Positions 38,684 through 53,700 of a stretch of DNA of 60,000 bases are shown in pieces (position 1 is the first letter of the stretch; each line of letters begins with the position of its first letter). Where the stretch lies: NCBI RefSeq assembly GCF_964355755.1, contig NC_092672.1, positions 2,792,001-2,852,000 of the forward strand, in the 5' to 3' direction. Under the pieces are notes generated by a model. That model was not told the DNA's origin. It saw only the letters and a program-made list of their open reading frames with translations, and ran no database searches. The DNA comes from Antedon mediterranea. Lineage: Eukaryota > Echinodermata > Crinoidea > Comatulida > Antedonidae. Both the position numbers and the translations under genes were made by a program.

Positions 38684-38752
38684 CCTGTGTTCGACATGTT
38701 CCTTATTTATTTTACTGCAAACATTCGTTTTTACACACTAAGATTGTTTTAG
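38674..38752 (+). CDS. MRPL44: MRPL44 exon 1 (mitochondrial presequence)
   Basis: ATG at 38674 sits in AAAATGGCGG, a strong start context (A at -3, G at +4). It encodes MAAPCVRHVPYLFYCK and on to 26 codons plus one base, ending at a donor GTAAAC. The phase (one base carried over) matches exon 2, which begins with two bases, so the join reads VLVKRDH. The basic, acid-free start fits a mitochondrial targeting peptide. An in-frame ATG nine bases upstream (38665) has a poorer context (C at -3); an in-frame stop lies further upstream at 38647. A competing first exon at 38403-38457 is treated in the findings. Confidence 0.65.
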
Positions 38753-41700
38753 GTAAACAATATATTCCATTCAACATTGGTAGGTAATTTACTGTCATAT
38801 TTTATGCTTACATTTTGATATTGACTCTGCACAACTCGACTATTTTATTCAGCTAGCTAGGCCTGTCAATTGTGTAGTTGTGGTACGGTGTGAATGGCAT
38901 GATGATGTCTGGACTAATCCGGCTGGGAAATACATTTTTATCGTATGTTGGCCTAGCCTAAACATAGCCAGGCATATATTTGTAAACAGGCTTAATACTT
39001 TCGTATTACGATGTTATAATTATCAAGTAATAATGTTGGATGCCAAACAAATGTAATTTAAAGTGTTTTATTATTTAATTAGGCCTAGAGAGGCCAGCCC
39101 TAGAAGTATAGATAGTACTACTGTAGCTAACTAGGCTATTTTAATTTTTTAAGTACGTAACGTAGGCCTAGAGCTACCCTATTTTACTATCTATAATCTA
39201 GGCTATAATTTTAGTAAGTGGAGGTCTTTAATTATTTATTAATTAGGCTGTCCTAGTTTAATTTCTATATAAAAATATTAAAACACTGTTTAGTGACCAG
39301 GCCTCAGGTCAAAGCTTCTAGCTGCTAAAGGTACTGTACAGTAAAGTTACATGACATAAACCACTGCCTCACCGACGTGTATACATATATACGCTATGTT
39401 TAAAGTTCTGTCAGCGGAATGCAATTATTGATTTGTCCACAATTCACAGTAATCATGTACAAATGTATTGTTAATTAATAATAATAATCAGTGATTCCTT
39501 TTTACTTGTTGGTTGGCTTAGTGGTGTAGCCTTTTTCTAGCTATCAAGTCCAGGTTTCGATTCTGGTACGCTTTTTTTTTTTTTAATTTAATACGTCATC
39601 GTCTTTACTTACCATCGCCTAGAGGGATGTGTTTTTTTTGGTTTTGCATTTTATTCAGACATAGGCCTAGTTTAAAGTTAAATATGTAAGTAGACATTGA
39701 ATATTTTAAATAGTAGAACTGCAGTTGGTCATCTTCAACATGACAATACAATCCGAGGTTCAAATCTTATTGGATTTGCAAATGTTGTTTACAGGGCCAT
39801 CGCTTAATCACTGACTTATGAAGCATGGGCTTACAATTGAACATGTTGTTTGAAATATGTTGAAATATAAAAATTAATTTGTTTAATATGTGGGTGAGAT
39901 TTAAATGACTTAAGATAATTAGGCGAAACGCTCCATTCGTAGCTCATTTGTATTCCTCTCAAAGATTTTGCAATTAATGTAATGCGTGCACTGCATAGCC
40001 AAGCCTAGTTTTGTGCGCTTGTCACTGCTAATAAAACACATGACTGAAAAGAAAAGATGAGACAAGTAATACACCGACTAAAGTTTTAAGAATTGAATTA
40101 TAAGTAAAGGTGTATTATAGGTAGTAAATAATGATAGATGTTGCATTGAAGACATTTCTTATATGTCCCTCTTGAAAAAAAAATAGCTTAAAAAGTTCAC
40201 ATTTTGTAGGTGGCTGATTCTTGTTCAAATCCTGTATCAAGGATATGTATTATTTCATACCTTTATAAAGGTCTGTCTACACTATCAAACTTTTTATGTG
40301 ACAAAAAAAAAAGTGATGTGCCCATACTGATACTAAAGATGATGAGCACATCACACTAGTTTGATAGTGTAGACAGAGCTTAATGGCTTTTTTTTTGTGA
40401 AGTAAAAACGATTGTAAAAATTTAAAATTAAAGTAAAATTTAGTTTAAAAATTACAATGAATCAAGAATATACATTGTAAATTGCAATTATAGTATATAA
40501 GACCAAAGATATAATATATTATAGTATATAAGACTGGACTAAAGATATAATATATTATAGTATATAAGACTGGACTAAAGATATAATATATTATAGTATA
40601 TAAGACTGGACTAAAGATATAATTATTTTCTTATACTACAGTGAAACGTGATCATACAAGGTGGTTCCGCCCAATGCTGACTGAAATCAATACACAAATA
40701 AAGAAAATTAATTCAAAATTTGGTGAAGAAAAAATAAAACCACGTTCGCACAAAGAGAATTGGTAAGTCTTGTAAGATGTTATATAATATTGATACAGTA
40801 CTACTGTAGTTTGACGTCTAGTGTGGACAGGATAGTTAATGTGTTTACATACTAGGTTTTTAATTCCGCTGTCTGGAGGTAGGACGTAGACACCCACCTA
40901 GCTTATATCAAGGGTTTCATTCAACACACCTGCAAGACATCTTTATGATCTCTAAATACCTTTTCATTTTTTCACCACAAACCGCTAAATTGTTGCTACC
41001 ATATTCAAATAGCACCGACTGTATACTGTAGGCCTACTCTAGAAATATCCCTTTGTTACCAATAAGATAACTTTGTTAGTTATTTAATACTTGACTTAAT
41101 TGGACTTTTTAACCGGCTGATTCTTGGTGGGTACTGTATCTATAATTTGTACAGTATTCATTAAAATTCTGTGATACATCTAAAAACTGTAACATATGTG
41201 ATCACATGTGATGCCTTTATCATGTCATAAGGCTATCCTAAACATAATACAGGTAACATCTGATGGATATGACACTGTATTACACCTGATTGCAGAATTG
41301 ACTTTTGGTTGAAGGACATCAAACTAGTTTGACAGAAACAGTGTGATATGCCCAAATATGGTAGTGATATGACATCATCATGACATTTTTTTGTCACAAA
41401 GTTTGAAAGTGTAGACAGACAGAGCTTAAGTGAAATAGCGGCAAGGTTTAGGCTAGACGTGCAAGTCAGAAATCCTTGCATCGCTTCCCTCCAGGCAACG
41501 GTCCGCGGAAGTTTTTTGGTATCCGCATGGGCACTGTAAATTGCACGTTCGGTTGCACACTACCACGTTGCCTGTTTCGACAGTTCCCTATTAATGGCAT
41601 ATGGAGAGAGAAAAATGATGGTGAATCTACTCTGCTTTGTTTCTGGTAGTTAAACTATAGTACAAACAAACAAAAGAATATAAAAATAGCATAAAAAATA

Positions 41701-44700
41701 TAAAAATGTTAAGTTGTAAAAAATAGATTAGTTTTAAAGGCAAGGGGATAACCATTACAAATATGAATGATTGCCTTTTATGTATTTGTACTTTGTATTT
41801 AATTTGATAACCATTTTAAGATATGACCTATTTCATAATAGCTAGCATTTATCTATGGTATTCTTTTTATGTCGTATATCTTTACTTATTTTTCTACTAA
41901 ATGTATACAATTTCTTGTATTGCTTTCATTTGTCGCATTTAAAAACATTAACAACTTACATTTGATACCGAACATCATTGAACCTACATCGTTTCTCATT
42001 TAAAGGTTGATGAAAACATTCACGATTTTTATCCAATGTTTCACAATTTTTTAAGACTGATGCTGTTTTCAGTTTTGTATTATGTTTCAGCTGTAATATA
42101 GAAGAGTGCAATGTTTAGTTTCTGGGGATATTAATATCTGTATTTCTATTGATAACAACCTGGCCTGGTTATCACAATACATTGATTAAAATTATTTTAC
42201 TATGATTCTATCCCAAAGTATGTAAAGTGCTTGTAATATAAAAAATATAATGTACCTACTCTACCTACACTTAAAAGTACACCCTAAAGCTCTGTCACAA
42301 ACTTTGAAATGTGATGTGCCCATATGGACATGATGATGTCATATGACTACCATATTTAAGCATATCACTACCATATTTGGGCATATCACTACCATATTTA
42401 AGCATACAGTATCAATACAATATTTGACACTTGGTATAGTGTAGACAATGCTTTATACAATGAACCATAAAGCTCTGTTTACACTATCAAACTTTATGTG
42501 ACAAAGAAATGTGGTGTGCCCATATATGTACATGATGATGTCATATCACTACCATATTTAAGCATATCACTACCATATTTGGGCATATCACTACCATATT
42601 TAAGCATATCACTACCATGTTTAGGCACATCACACTTTTTTAGTCAAAATAGTTTGATATAGTGTAGACAAAGCTTTACAATTACATACTAGGAAATGGA
42701 CATTTCATCTTAAAGAGTAGTTCCGCTGTTGAGATATATTCATTTATTTATTGGTCAGTCCTAGAATTTTTTATTTTTATTTCTTTTTTATCGTTGACTG
42801 TATACGTAAATTGATTATAAAAGTGTATTACGGTAACCACTGTTGGAAGTAATAGGAGACTATGCCGTTACTATATTATTGTACACAAGTACTTAAATTT
42901 CGCTGTAAGTATTAATTCTTTGTTATACTAAATATTAGTTTTATCCTATAATTCTATAGATAAATATACAAACCTTAATAATCTTTAAGCGACCAAATGG
43001 CATCATTTATTTGATTTTCAGGAAAGATGAAAATAGATTGTTTTATGATCCAAGTCACAAACAGATTAGAGACATTCTTTTAGTGGATACTTATGTTTCA
43101 TACCGGAAATAAAGAGGTCTTATTTTGAAATATTCTTGAAATAGTCTTAAGCTCTGTCTACACTATCAAACTAGTTTGATATGATAGTGATATGCTGAAG
43201 TATGATAGGATATGACACCATCATGTCCTTAGGCCTATATGGGCACATCACATTTTGTTGTCACATAAAATTTGATAGTGTAGACAGAGCTTTACTAAAA
43301 TGTATGTGCTAGTTTCCAGTTTTATTCATTGAGGTTATACAGGATGGGCTACAGACTGCGATGGTCGCACCATTCGAAAAGGAAGCATTATGGGGTTCAA
43401 TGGGTAAATTGTTTTCCTTAGGAATTTGATATCTGGTAGTATACTGGAAGCTGAAGTGTACTACACCCTTCCTTAAAGGTTATAAAACCGCAGAAAACAA
43501 TGAAGTAAAAAATGATATGTGTAAAGATTTTAGCAAGAGTAAGGCTTTGCACCTACTTCTAGCTAGTGTTCATTGACACAAATCTAAATCTTCATTCATT
43601 TTCTCCATGTTAATAATTCCAGTTTTTAATAAGTTAGCTACTTATCTATAAGGAAACCAAATTCATAAAAGATCTATCAATCTGCTATCTCCATTAAGTA
43701 ATCGATTTAATACATTTTTTATAGGAATCGGCCGACTGTTTCAATTATTGCTATGGACGTAGCTTTGTTTAATTACATATACATATAACGTCTTCACTCT
43801 CGATAGAGTTGCCCTAGTTCTACGTGACCCCCCAGGTTGATTGTCCCATGTACTATTACATGTGTCTACTGCCCTTACTTCTAACACAGTTAAACTCATC
43901 TATGAAATCCTCCCACTGAAATACAATACCTGATCTAAGGATTAATAGCGCAACAGACACTGCAACACGGCGTAAATTAAAACTGTAAAATTAGTGTTTA
44001 TTTGTTTTACTTCGTTGTTAAACTCAAAACTTTCACATTTACTTCTGTAATGTGAAGTACGATTTTATGCCCCATTAAATTTTATTAATGAATTACTACG
44101 AAAATGAATGTAACTTAATGCAGCAATGTTCGTCAGGGTAGAAATGTTAAATATGGTGTATGTACAGTACCTTCAGTTTCATTATGTTAAAACAGTGTTC
44201 AATTAATTAAAATATTCTTTTACCCGTAACTAATTTGTCTAAATGTGCAAAGATTTCAAGAGTCTGTTGAACTAATTAATAGTGATTATTAAATATGTGT
44301 ATACAATGTGTACCATTTTGTGTGTTTGTGTTCTGTTACCGGTAGTTTAATTTTAAAAAGATATACCTAGTAAAGCACACCCTTACTTAATATTTAAGCA
44401 CACCCTTACTTAATATTTAAGCCCACCCTTACTTAATATTTAAGCACACCCTTACTTAATATTTAAGAACACCCTTACTTAATATTTAAGCACACCCTTA
44501 CTTAATATTTAAGCACACCCTTACTTAATATTTAAGCCCACCCTTACTTAATATTTAAGCACACCCTTACTTAATATTTAAGCACACCCTTACTTAATAT
44601 TTAAGCACACCCTTACTTAATATTTAAGTCTGGTTTAAAATATACCTAATGTGTGATGTCATTTTAGAAATTTGTACCAAACTCTATTCATAATTTGAAT

Positions 44701-47700
44701 TTAATTTGTAAAAATGCGATTGTAACTTTTTTTAATGATTTTTAATGTGACTGTTTATACTTTTACACTTTTTGTCATTTTTTAGTCTGTTTATGTATAT
44801 GTATTTGCTGACAACTGACATAAATTGTTTTTTACAAAGACAAATATTGTATCTTGTATAGTCGAATATATTGTATAATTCTGTATTGTTGACATCAGTA
44901 TGATTTATGACCGTAAATACTGACAGTTTGATTGGGAAGGGGTTTAAATCGATTTTAAAGTTTAAAGTTCATAACCAACTGTAATTAGTTTATTTAACAA
45001 TTTCAACCAATTTTATTTGCTAATTCTTCTGTTACCTTGATAGGAATTATAGTAGTGAGTTATACGCTTTTGGCAAACGACTAGGTGAGGAATTCTCAGA
45101 GGACTCATTGCGAGCAGCCTTCACCAACAAGTGTTACATTGAACGAGAAGAACGTAAAAGAGGAGAATTGGGACTTGACGGTGATAGTGCCCTCGTTCAG
45201 TTGCAAGACAACACAAAATTGTCTACAAAAGGTTTGTTTTGTCTGTTATAAATATAAATTAATTCGCTTGTATCTTTATAGGAGATCTTTTGGTTCTAAT
45301 TGATAAAAAAGCAGCTTCATAATTGTGTATTATAATGTTGTTATTGACATTATTTGTTAATGTAGCAAATTAAGTATTATAGATTTGTCTGTTATACTGT
45401 AAATATATATTAAATGAATTTATTTTTTTATAGCAGAATTTTTGATAAATTAAAATCATAAATAAGTGAAAAACAGTTTCATAATAGTGTATATTAATGT
45501 TATGTTATTAATTAATGTTATGTTATTAATGTTATGTTGATATGTTGTTATTTAATATTGTGTTTAAATGTAGCAAATTAAGTAAGAACTTAGAACAGTG
45601 ATACTGAATAATACCCCATGCATGTGCTGTTTATTACCGTCTGTACAACTATACTTTCCCTCAATCCAATCCACCCCACCACATACAGTATGTTATGTTG
45701 TAATGTTGTTATTTTTTTTAATGTATCAAATTAAGTAAGAACTTAGGGGGGAAACGGTGACGTAATCCCCCCACCATCCCCCATTTGTCTGTCCACCTGG
45801 ATCCACCTGTGTATACTAGTATATTCAGTTGTGGTTTGTCTGATAACATGATGTGTTGTACATTTGTATGTTCAGCATCAGCAACTTCATTCCACACCTT
45901 TCAACTTTTATTTTCTTTCACAAAATGTAATTGTTGTTTATTTTTGCGATAATAAAGAATAGGACATTGATACTTTACTGTATTATTCAAAAAGTTAAGG
46001 TGTTAGAATACATATATTTCTTGAAGCATGACAGTCTCGAGCCTTCGCAGTTATATAAACACGTTTTATTGTCTTATATCTCTAATACACTTCTTTACGG
46101 CCCGTGTAGCTAATGTTACAAATATGTACGATTTATTTTACAATATCAGGCTAAATATGGATTTTTTAATTTATCATCAAATTGACTAAGATACTGATCA
46201 CCCTACGAACAGATCGATTTACTGAAAACCAATATTTCAATGTATCAAATGAAACAAAACATCTCTTTTGGTCACTGGATTATAATATATCATAAAAAAT
46301 GACGACATGTTATTTTGAGATGGACAGTCTAATATATTACACCACAAAAAGGGAGATTCTGTATGCCCAGGTACTTACTTAAACCTATCTCTCTGTATGT
46401 TTTTGTTAAACTTGTTTGAAATACACTAGAAATTATGGGACACTTTGAGACAAAACAAAGTACTGTATCCACTTGATTGGTGTTGGCTGGAAAACATATT
46501 TTGTTCCATCTGTTTCCTTAATAAATACCTGTGAATAGAAATGTCCCATGAATAGGGGTTGCCTCTTTTGTTAAAATTAAATTAAGTTTAATACATTCAT
46601 TCAGTCAATCTTTTATTTCGGAATCTCTGGTCCATAGAAAGTAAAAATTACATATAAATGAAATAAAATAAATTATTGAATTAAATTTGTACCAAAATAA
46701 ATTAATTACGGTATATAGATTATTAAAAACAAAATTCATTTGAACCATAAATGAAAAATGCTTGATTTTATAAATGGATATATTAACTTTAAATTGAATT
46801 GATTAACTTTTTTCTTGAAGATTGATGTAGTCTTGTAGTTTTAAATTTGACAGGTAACACATCTAGGAATGACGTTCGTTCACACTACATTACAGAACAA
46901 AAAAACACTTTTCTCATAAACCTAATGTAACATCATAAAAGCTTGGGGCAAGCATTATTAACTGTTAATGTATCCTATGTTCACAGGGGTTTTAAATCGC
47001 AATTAAAATGTTATCAATGTTTTTTATTTTTCTCAGGAATTGAATTTATTTCTGAGTATGTTTTGACCTACTTGCGTTGTGTTCTTCCAACTTTACCACA
47101 AGAAGGTATTAAGTAAGTTTTCTTCGTTTTCTTTATATATTTTTAATAAAAAGTGAAATACTATAGCTTGGTAGGGCATCATATAAAAGCTTAATAATAA
47201 TAATAAAGTAAAGTTATTTTTTCTTTATATTGGTAATAAACGAGAGATTCTACAGTAAAGATGGAATGAAAAATACGATATGATATTATTTATTGTCATT
47301 TTAATAACAAGGTACAAATGAAATTTGGTTAGTCGGTTTACATTTTGATTTTACTACAAATGAATACTTAAATAAAGCGTTTAATCTAAAGAGATCTTAC
47401 GAAATTGGTATTAAAAACGTGAATAGAATTATAAACAAATGATATGGAACGTTCAATTGTCATTCGATGGTAACTGCTTTTAATATTTACATGGTGGAAC
47501 AGCACTAATGTCGTTGTACAGTATGCAAGCAGATTTTTTTGCATTAATACATTATTATTTTATAAATAAAATACTTTAAAATCTAAATAAATTTTTCAGC
47601 AAATCGTTTCTCTTCTTTAACGAAGGATTGTCAGATACAGTCTAGTTTATGATACAAATGTTTGATTGTTTCTTAGTCATAAACTTTCAAACAATACATT

Positions 47701-50700
47701 CCTAGTTTTAAGTTTGTTTTTTTTTTCAGAGCCATTTGTGACTTCCTCCTCGATACAGATACGATTGTAAATATTTCCAGCAACTTAGGTGTTCCAGATC
47801 TGACCCTCAGCGCGGTAAGAATTCATTCTTTTCAATTCAACCCATTTTCATTAATGATGCTATGAATTTTTAAAAAGTAGGTTGAACACTGAAGGTGCTA
47901 AAACCAAGAGTTTGATAAATTGGAATTTTGATTCAGCTGGGAAAGAATGTCGGATTAATGGGAAGGTTTAACGTATAAAAAGATTTTCATTTTTTAATAA
48001 CGATATTATTATTATAATATAATAATTATGTCTGTCGGGCAACTACTAATTATGCAGCTTAAAAAAAACCACCCTTTTACCCTTCCATGTCAGACATTGG
48101 ATTTTTGTTTGATCAAATATTTTTTCTTTGCCGATTTTCTTTTATTTTAATACAATTTTAATAAAATGTATTAATGTAAAAAAGCTTACTAAGTAAAAAT
48201 GTCCGTTAATTAGGTCAAAGGTTAATAGGTCATAATGCAAAACCCACATTATAATATAATAATTATGTCCGTCAGGCAATTTCTTTTGTTAATTTTTATG
48301 CTGGTTTTAAAATCACCCGTTTAACCCTTCCTAGCAGACATTGGATTTCTGTGTTCGATCAATATTTTTTTCTCTGCCGATTTTCTTTTATTGATCATTT
48401 CAACAAATTAATTTTTTCAATCATTTTCATCTATGCAATAAGTATTAATGTAAAAAAGCTTACAGTATAAATTTCTGTTATTTAGGTCAAAGGTTAATAG
48501 GTCATAATACAAAACCCATATAAGGAATGATTAATTGAGAGATATATATTATTGTAATGTTTTCTGATCCGTATTCCCGCATTATTCTAAACCAATATTA
48601 ATATAGGTCATAATGTCTCCTGCTGTCAAATCCAAGAAGTCGCATTTCCCTCATCAGCGCATTTTTATGATTTTCGTCCATAATGGCATGCCCTTTAAAA
48701 TTCTCTGCGTAAATACAAAGCCGCTCGCCGCTCTTAATCAGCTTAGACTGTGCGGCACATAACCAAGTCAATACAACACGTAATAAATTATTAAACCAAA
48801 TAACAAACACACAGTTGACACAGTATATTAAAAGTTTACATATTAAAAAAATCGTAACATTCTAAAAACTAGGCTAATGATTTTATCACTTCCCAAGAAC
48901 AAGAATAGTTATTTTTTCGCTTTTATCGTCAATATTTATGCGTTTTGGCTGATTTTACTTATTGAACTTCACCGATGATCTAATTTTTTTTTTTTGCTTT
49001 CTATTTATAGTTAAAAGCAAGCTTCCTCCTTAGTGCATCATTCGTTTTTCTAATTTTTTTATTGAAACTAAATCCTTAGCATTTTAATTTTTTACGGTGA
49101 ATATTTCAATGTATTAATAGTACCTTTTAAGTTAACCTACTTCAGGTAGGTTTCTGATACAGCTTCTGAAACTTGTAACCAATGGAATATATTGCGACAT
49201 TCGCAATCAAGGAGGCACTTCATTATGCTACAGGCTGACTTAATGTAACTGTTCTTCGGCTTGAACGTTTAACCTTTTGTTCCGTAGGTTTTGTCAAACC
49301 AATGCCCTTCAAACATCGAAGATATTACAAAAAAAGAATCAATGAATGAACGTTAAATCAGGGTATATAGTCAATCTTATTACTAATACCCAGTCCAATG
49401 ATTACGATTCTGGATTTAAAGAGGCGTGCGTTTCTAGAGTATGTATTGAGCATAGCCAGGGGTAAAGCCTGATGAATTGAGAAATTAATTGTAGGTTTGG
49501 TATCAGAAGAAGAATTAGAAATGAAACATGAACGTTTCTGTAACGAGTAGAAATATATCAATATTCTATTGTTGTTTTAGTTACGTTTGAAAACATATCT
49601 AACTACTGTATCTATACTGTGTTATTGTTTGAACGCGGTCAGTAGTACACCTGTTAATGGACACCTTTATGACCCAGTAATGTGTCCTATTAATATCGGT
49701 GTTCTTTGTTGGCCATAGACATATATTGCCTCATGTTCGTTCTATTGTATATTTGTATAATAGAATAATGAATTTAATGTGTGAAATGACTCAAATCTGT
49801 ATTTTTTTTTAAATAATTGGCGTCGTAATTGAGCTCTTCTACTATTTGACACTAGTTTGATTCCTGAGTGATTTTAGCATTTTTATTACTTCAAATTGGT
49901 TTGTTTTTGTGACCTACCTTAGCGTTATACTTTTATAATTAATATACAGTCAATTAATAGGCTTTACAGATAACAATGGCAATCTTAGGCTCTTGTCGTA
50001 ACACTTAAACCAAAGTATCCGTCCTACTTATTACTGTACATGAAATCCAAAGACCCATCCTAATCCAGAGATTAGTTCTACCCCTATCCTTTAAACCAAA
50101 GTAACCATCATACTTAATACTGTACAGTACTGTACATGAAATCTAAAAGCTCCAGTTCTACCTCTCTACCTCTATCCTCTTGTCATGTCTGTCAAGCTTC
50201 TACTGTATAATAATGATAGAAAAAATAAAGTATACGATGAGATCTGGGGAGTAATTACACTATACATTTATGAAAATGCAGGCTGCTGTATATATGATTA
50301 TGTTTGAATTCCTATGACACTCTGCCTGTTATTATGACAGATTACAGAGCTGCAGTCAAAGTAATCAGTGAACCTTACAATCTGTTTGCACCCAGCCTAG
50401 TTATTATGCAGATGTGTTTGGGGATGTAAAAGCTCTGACAAAAATAAGTGTGCTCTTCCCAAATATGGTAGTGATATTCCCAAATATGGTAGTGATATGA
50501 CATCATCTTACTCATATATGGGCGCATCACATTTTTTTGTCACATAAAGTTTGATAGTGTAGACAATCCTTTAGGCTTCCCATCCTAGTTATTATGCAGA
50601 TGTGTTTGGGGATGTAAAGCTCTGACAAAATAAGTGTGCTGTTCCCAAATATGGTAGTGATATTCCCAAATATGGTAGTGATATGACATCATCTTACTCA

Positions 50701-53700
50701 TATATGGGCGCATCACATTTTTTTGTTACATAAAGTTTGATAGTGTAGACAATCCTTTAGGCTTCCCATCCTAGTTATTATGCAGATGTGTTTGGGGATG
50801 TAAAAGCTCTGACAAAAATAAGTGTTCTGTTCCCAAATATGGTAGTGATATTCCCAAATAGGGTGGTGATATGACATCATCTTACTCATATATGGGCACA
50901 TCACATTTTTTTGTCACATAAAGTTTGATAGTGTAGACAATCCTTTAGGCTTCACAAAGAAGGTCATTGTTAAACGTTCATTGCATAATTATAATGAGGA
51001 AGGGGAAAGTGATATGATGCTTTTGTGTTCAAAGAAAATGTGGAACAGAAAGCTGCAATTGAAGAATGTCTGTGTTTTCACCCAGCCTAGTTATGCAGAT
51101 GCGTTTGGGGATGTTAGGAATAACAATAAAAAGGATTGTGAGAGTTAGTTATTTGCGTAATTACAGTATGTTTGAGAAGGGGCGAGATATAATGATAGTG
51201 CTATTGTTGAGGAAAATGTGGAACGGAAAGTGAAGATTGAAGTATTTCTGTGTTTTCACCCAGCCTAGTTATGTAGATGCGTTTGGGGATGTTAGGAATA
51301 ACAATAAAAACGATTGTGAGAGTTAGTTTACGTAATTATATTTGAGAAGGGGCGAGATTTAATGATAGTGCTATTGTTGAGGAAAATGTGGAACGGAAAG
51401 TGAAGTATTTCTGTGTTTTCACCCAGCCTAGTTATGTAGATCTGTTTGGGGATGTTAGGAATAACAATATGAGATTTAGTTATCTGTGCATATTATCTTG
51501 CGTTGAAACTAAAGCAATTATTGCAGTATTTCTGCCTCAATGTTGCAAAACCAATTCCATTCCATTCCACATCCAAAACAATGGCTCTATAGTAGTCTGG
51601 GAGGCTCCACCCATTTTTGTGACTTGTACCATTTTTGAATAGGATATTTCTATTACTTTTTTTATTACATTAATTTTATTCAAAACATAGATCTCATTGG
51701 GTATCATTCTATTCTTTGATTGGAAGTATGTTTTAAAATAGGAAAAACGATTATAAATTTGTTTCGTAAAATCATACATTGAAATCAATATTGTGATATG
51801 AAAAAACTGAATTGATAATATTCAAACACAAACTTGTGATTTACGATAATTATAATATTAACAATGATGGCGGTACAACTAATAATAGAAAGGTGTTGTT
51901 AAAATTATTTATGTGCTTCATTTTTTTCAATTAAGGATTGAATAAAGCGTTGTTCGTACAGAGGCAGATAATCAATGATTGGCCGATTGATTGACCTACC
52001 GGTTCACCCAACCTACATATACTAATTCTCTCTGTGGATTTCTCCCACTAATCACGTATGTAAAAATTAAAGAAATGAGGATATACATGACTACGGGAGA
52101 CAAACATGTTATCATGTTACATATCAAATTCATTCTACACCCCCACACAAACAAACATTAACATAAACAGCAACTATTTAGTTTAGAATAGATAAGATTC
52201 AATAGTATTATATATTTCATTCTATGACCCACACAAACAAATTAACAATTAAACTTTTTGAGATAATTGTTACACAAAATAGTGTACAGAAACAATAATA
52301 ACAACAATAAAGATTTCATACAATAACAATAGGTGATCATTTTATTCTAAATGATCACCTAATAAACATGAATAACTACTTGTATTTAGTTAATTACACA
52401 ACAATTTTGAAGATTGAAATATTAATATTATATTTTATTCTACGACAAATATACACGCAGACAAACATGAAACAACTATTTAGTTAATATGACAATTTGG
52501 AAATGAAAATGTGACAAATATGATATCATATCACATGTCAACAACTACTAATATTAAATTTCATATTCGTCTATGACCTACACATAAAATAAAATAAAAA
52601 ATACTCGGTTAGTTAATATGAAAATTAAAATTCTGAAGATTAAATGATTGTATTAATGATGGAATGACGTAATATGATACTATACGGTCTGAATACAGCG
52701 ATATGATATTTTTTACATTGATAATCGTTTCAGATTTCAAACATATGATACCGTCTTTTTACAGCATTTGTGTTGCACTAGAGTACCATTGCCTTCAGTT
52801 ACTATCTTCATTATTGTCATATTTTAACAAGCAATCTTTCTGTACTGTGCATGCATCTGTCTATCATCACTACCTAGACTTTCTTGTATGTAAAGCTTGG
52901 TTCCCAGTAGGACGCAACGCAAGGACGAAAGTGCAACGCAAGCGTGTTGACCAATGACAAGCGAGAGTTCAGATAATCCATCTCTTATGATCACATCAGG
53001 AATTTCCCAAAAGTAAAGCAACCACATAAGAAATTTCTCAAAATAAGTAACCGCATCAAGAATTTCCAAAATGACTGGCTGGTCAACAGCTTGTAGATTA
53101 TTTCTGGTTCACACGTCGTCATGTCTCTCATTAATTCTTCAATAATTATGGTTTGTAAAAAAGATGTTTCCAGAATTATTGTTAGATAGAATATGCATGA
53201 AAGTGCAATACTATTAAAGGTATACCGTGCCTATGGAAGCGTATCAAAAGATAACTGGTTTCTAGTTGTGTTTTGCACCAGTTGTGTTTGACCCAATGGT
53301 TATCGTTTTAATGACTTCAATCAGGTTCCTTACACTTTTTGTAAAGAATCTTTTGATCATGGTCAGTTTAGAATTTCTTTTACTGGATCAAATTTGTGAA
53401 ATAATTTGTCATTACATATTAAAATATATACCATTAAAAGGCAATTAAAAAAATGTAATGCAGCTATTTTTGTATTCGAATGGTAAATTGTAAACGGATT
53501 GTGCTCGCAGCAAAAAAAAAATTTTTTATTAAGAACAATCTCAACGCTAAAAATACTCTGTTAAATAACTATACTCAGTAGTAAAGCCTCAATCGAATAC
53601 GACAAATTATAATTTTTTAATAGCATCAATCACAAATCGGTTGAGAACATTTTAGTGGTGGTTATCCCTATGCATACTGTAGTTTTAACTGAAATTGTTC

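Larger units (their letters stand above)
38753..40641 (+). other. MRPL44 intron 1
   Basis: Contains two tRNA-like SINE heads (39.5 and 39.7 kb), a MITE (40.27 kb), a 36-bp array next to exon 2, and several TAGGCCTA palindromes. Confidence 0.6.
40763..45043 (+). other. MRPL44 intron 2
   Basis: About 4.3 kb; holds four MITE copies (41.3, 42.3, 42.5 and 43.1 kb) and a 23-bp array (44.4 kb). No other exon seen. Confidence 0.6.

Noticed and set aside
52703-52957. Plus-strand 84-codon frame in MRPL44 intron 5
   Set aside because: Runs into the truncated palindromic MITE at 52893, has no recognisable domain and no convincing splice borders.
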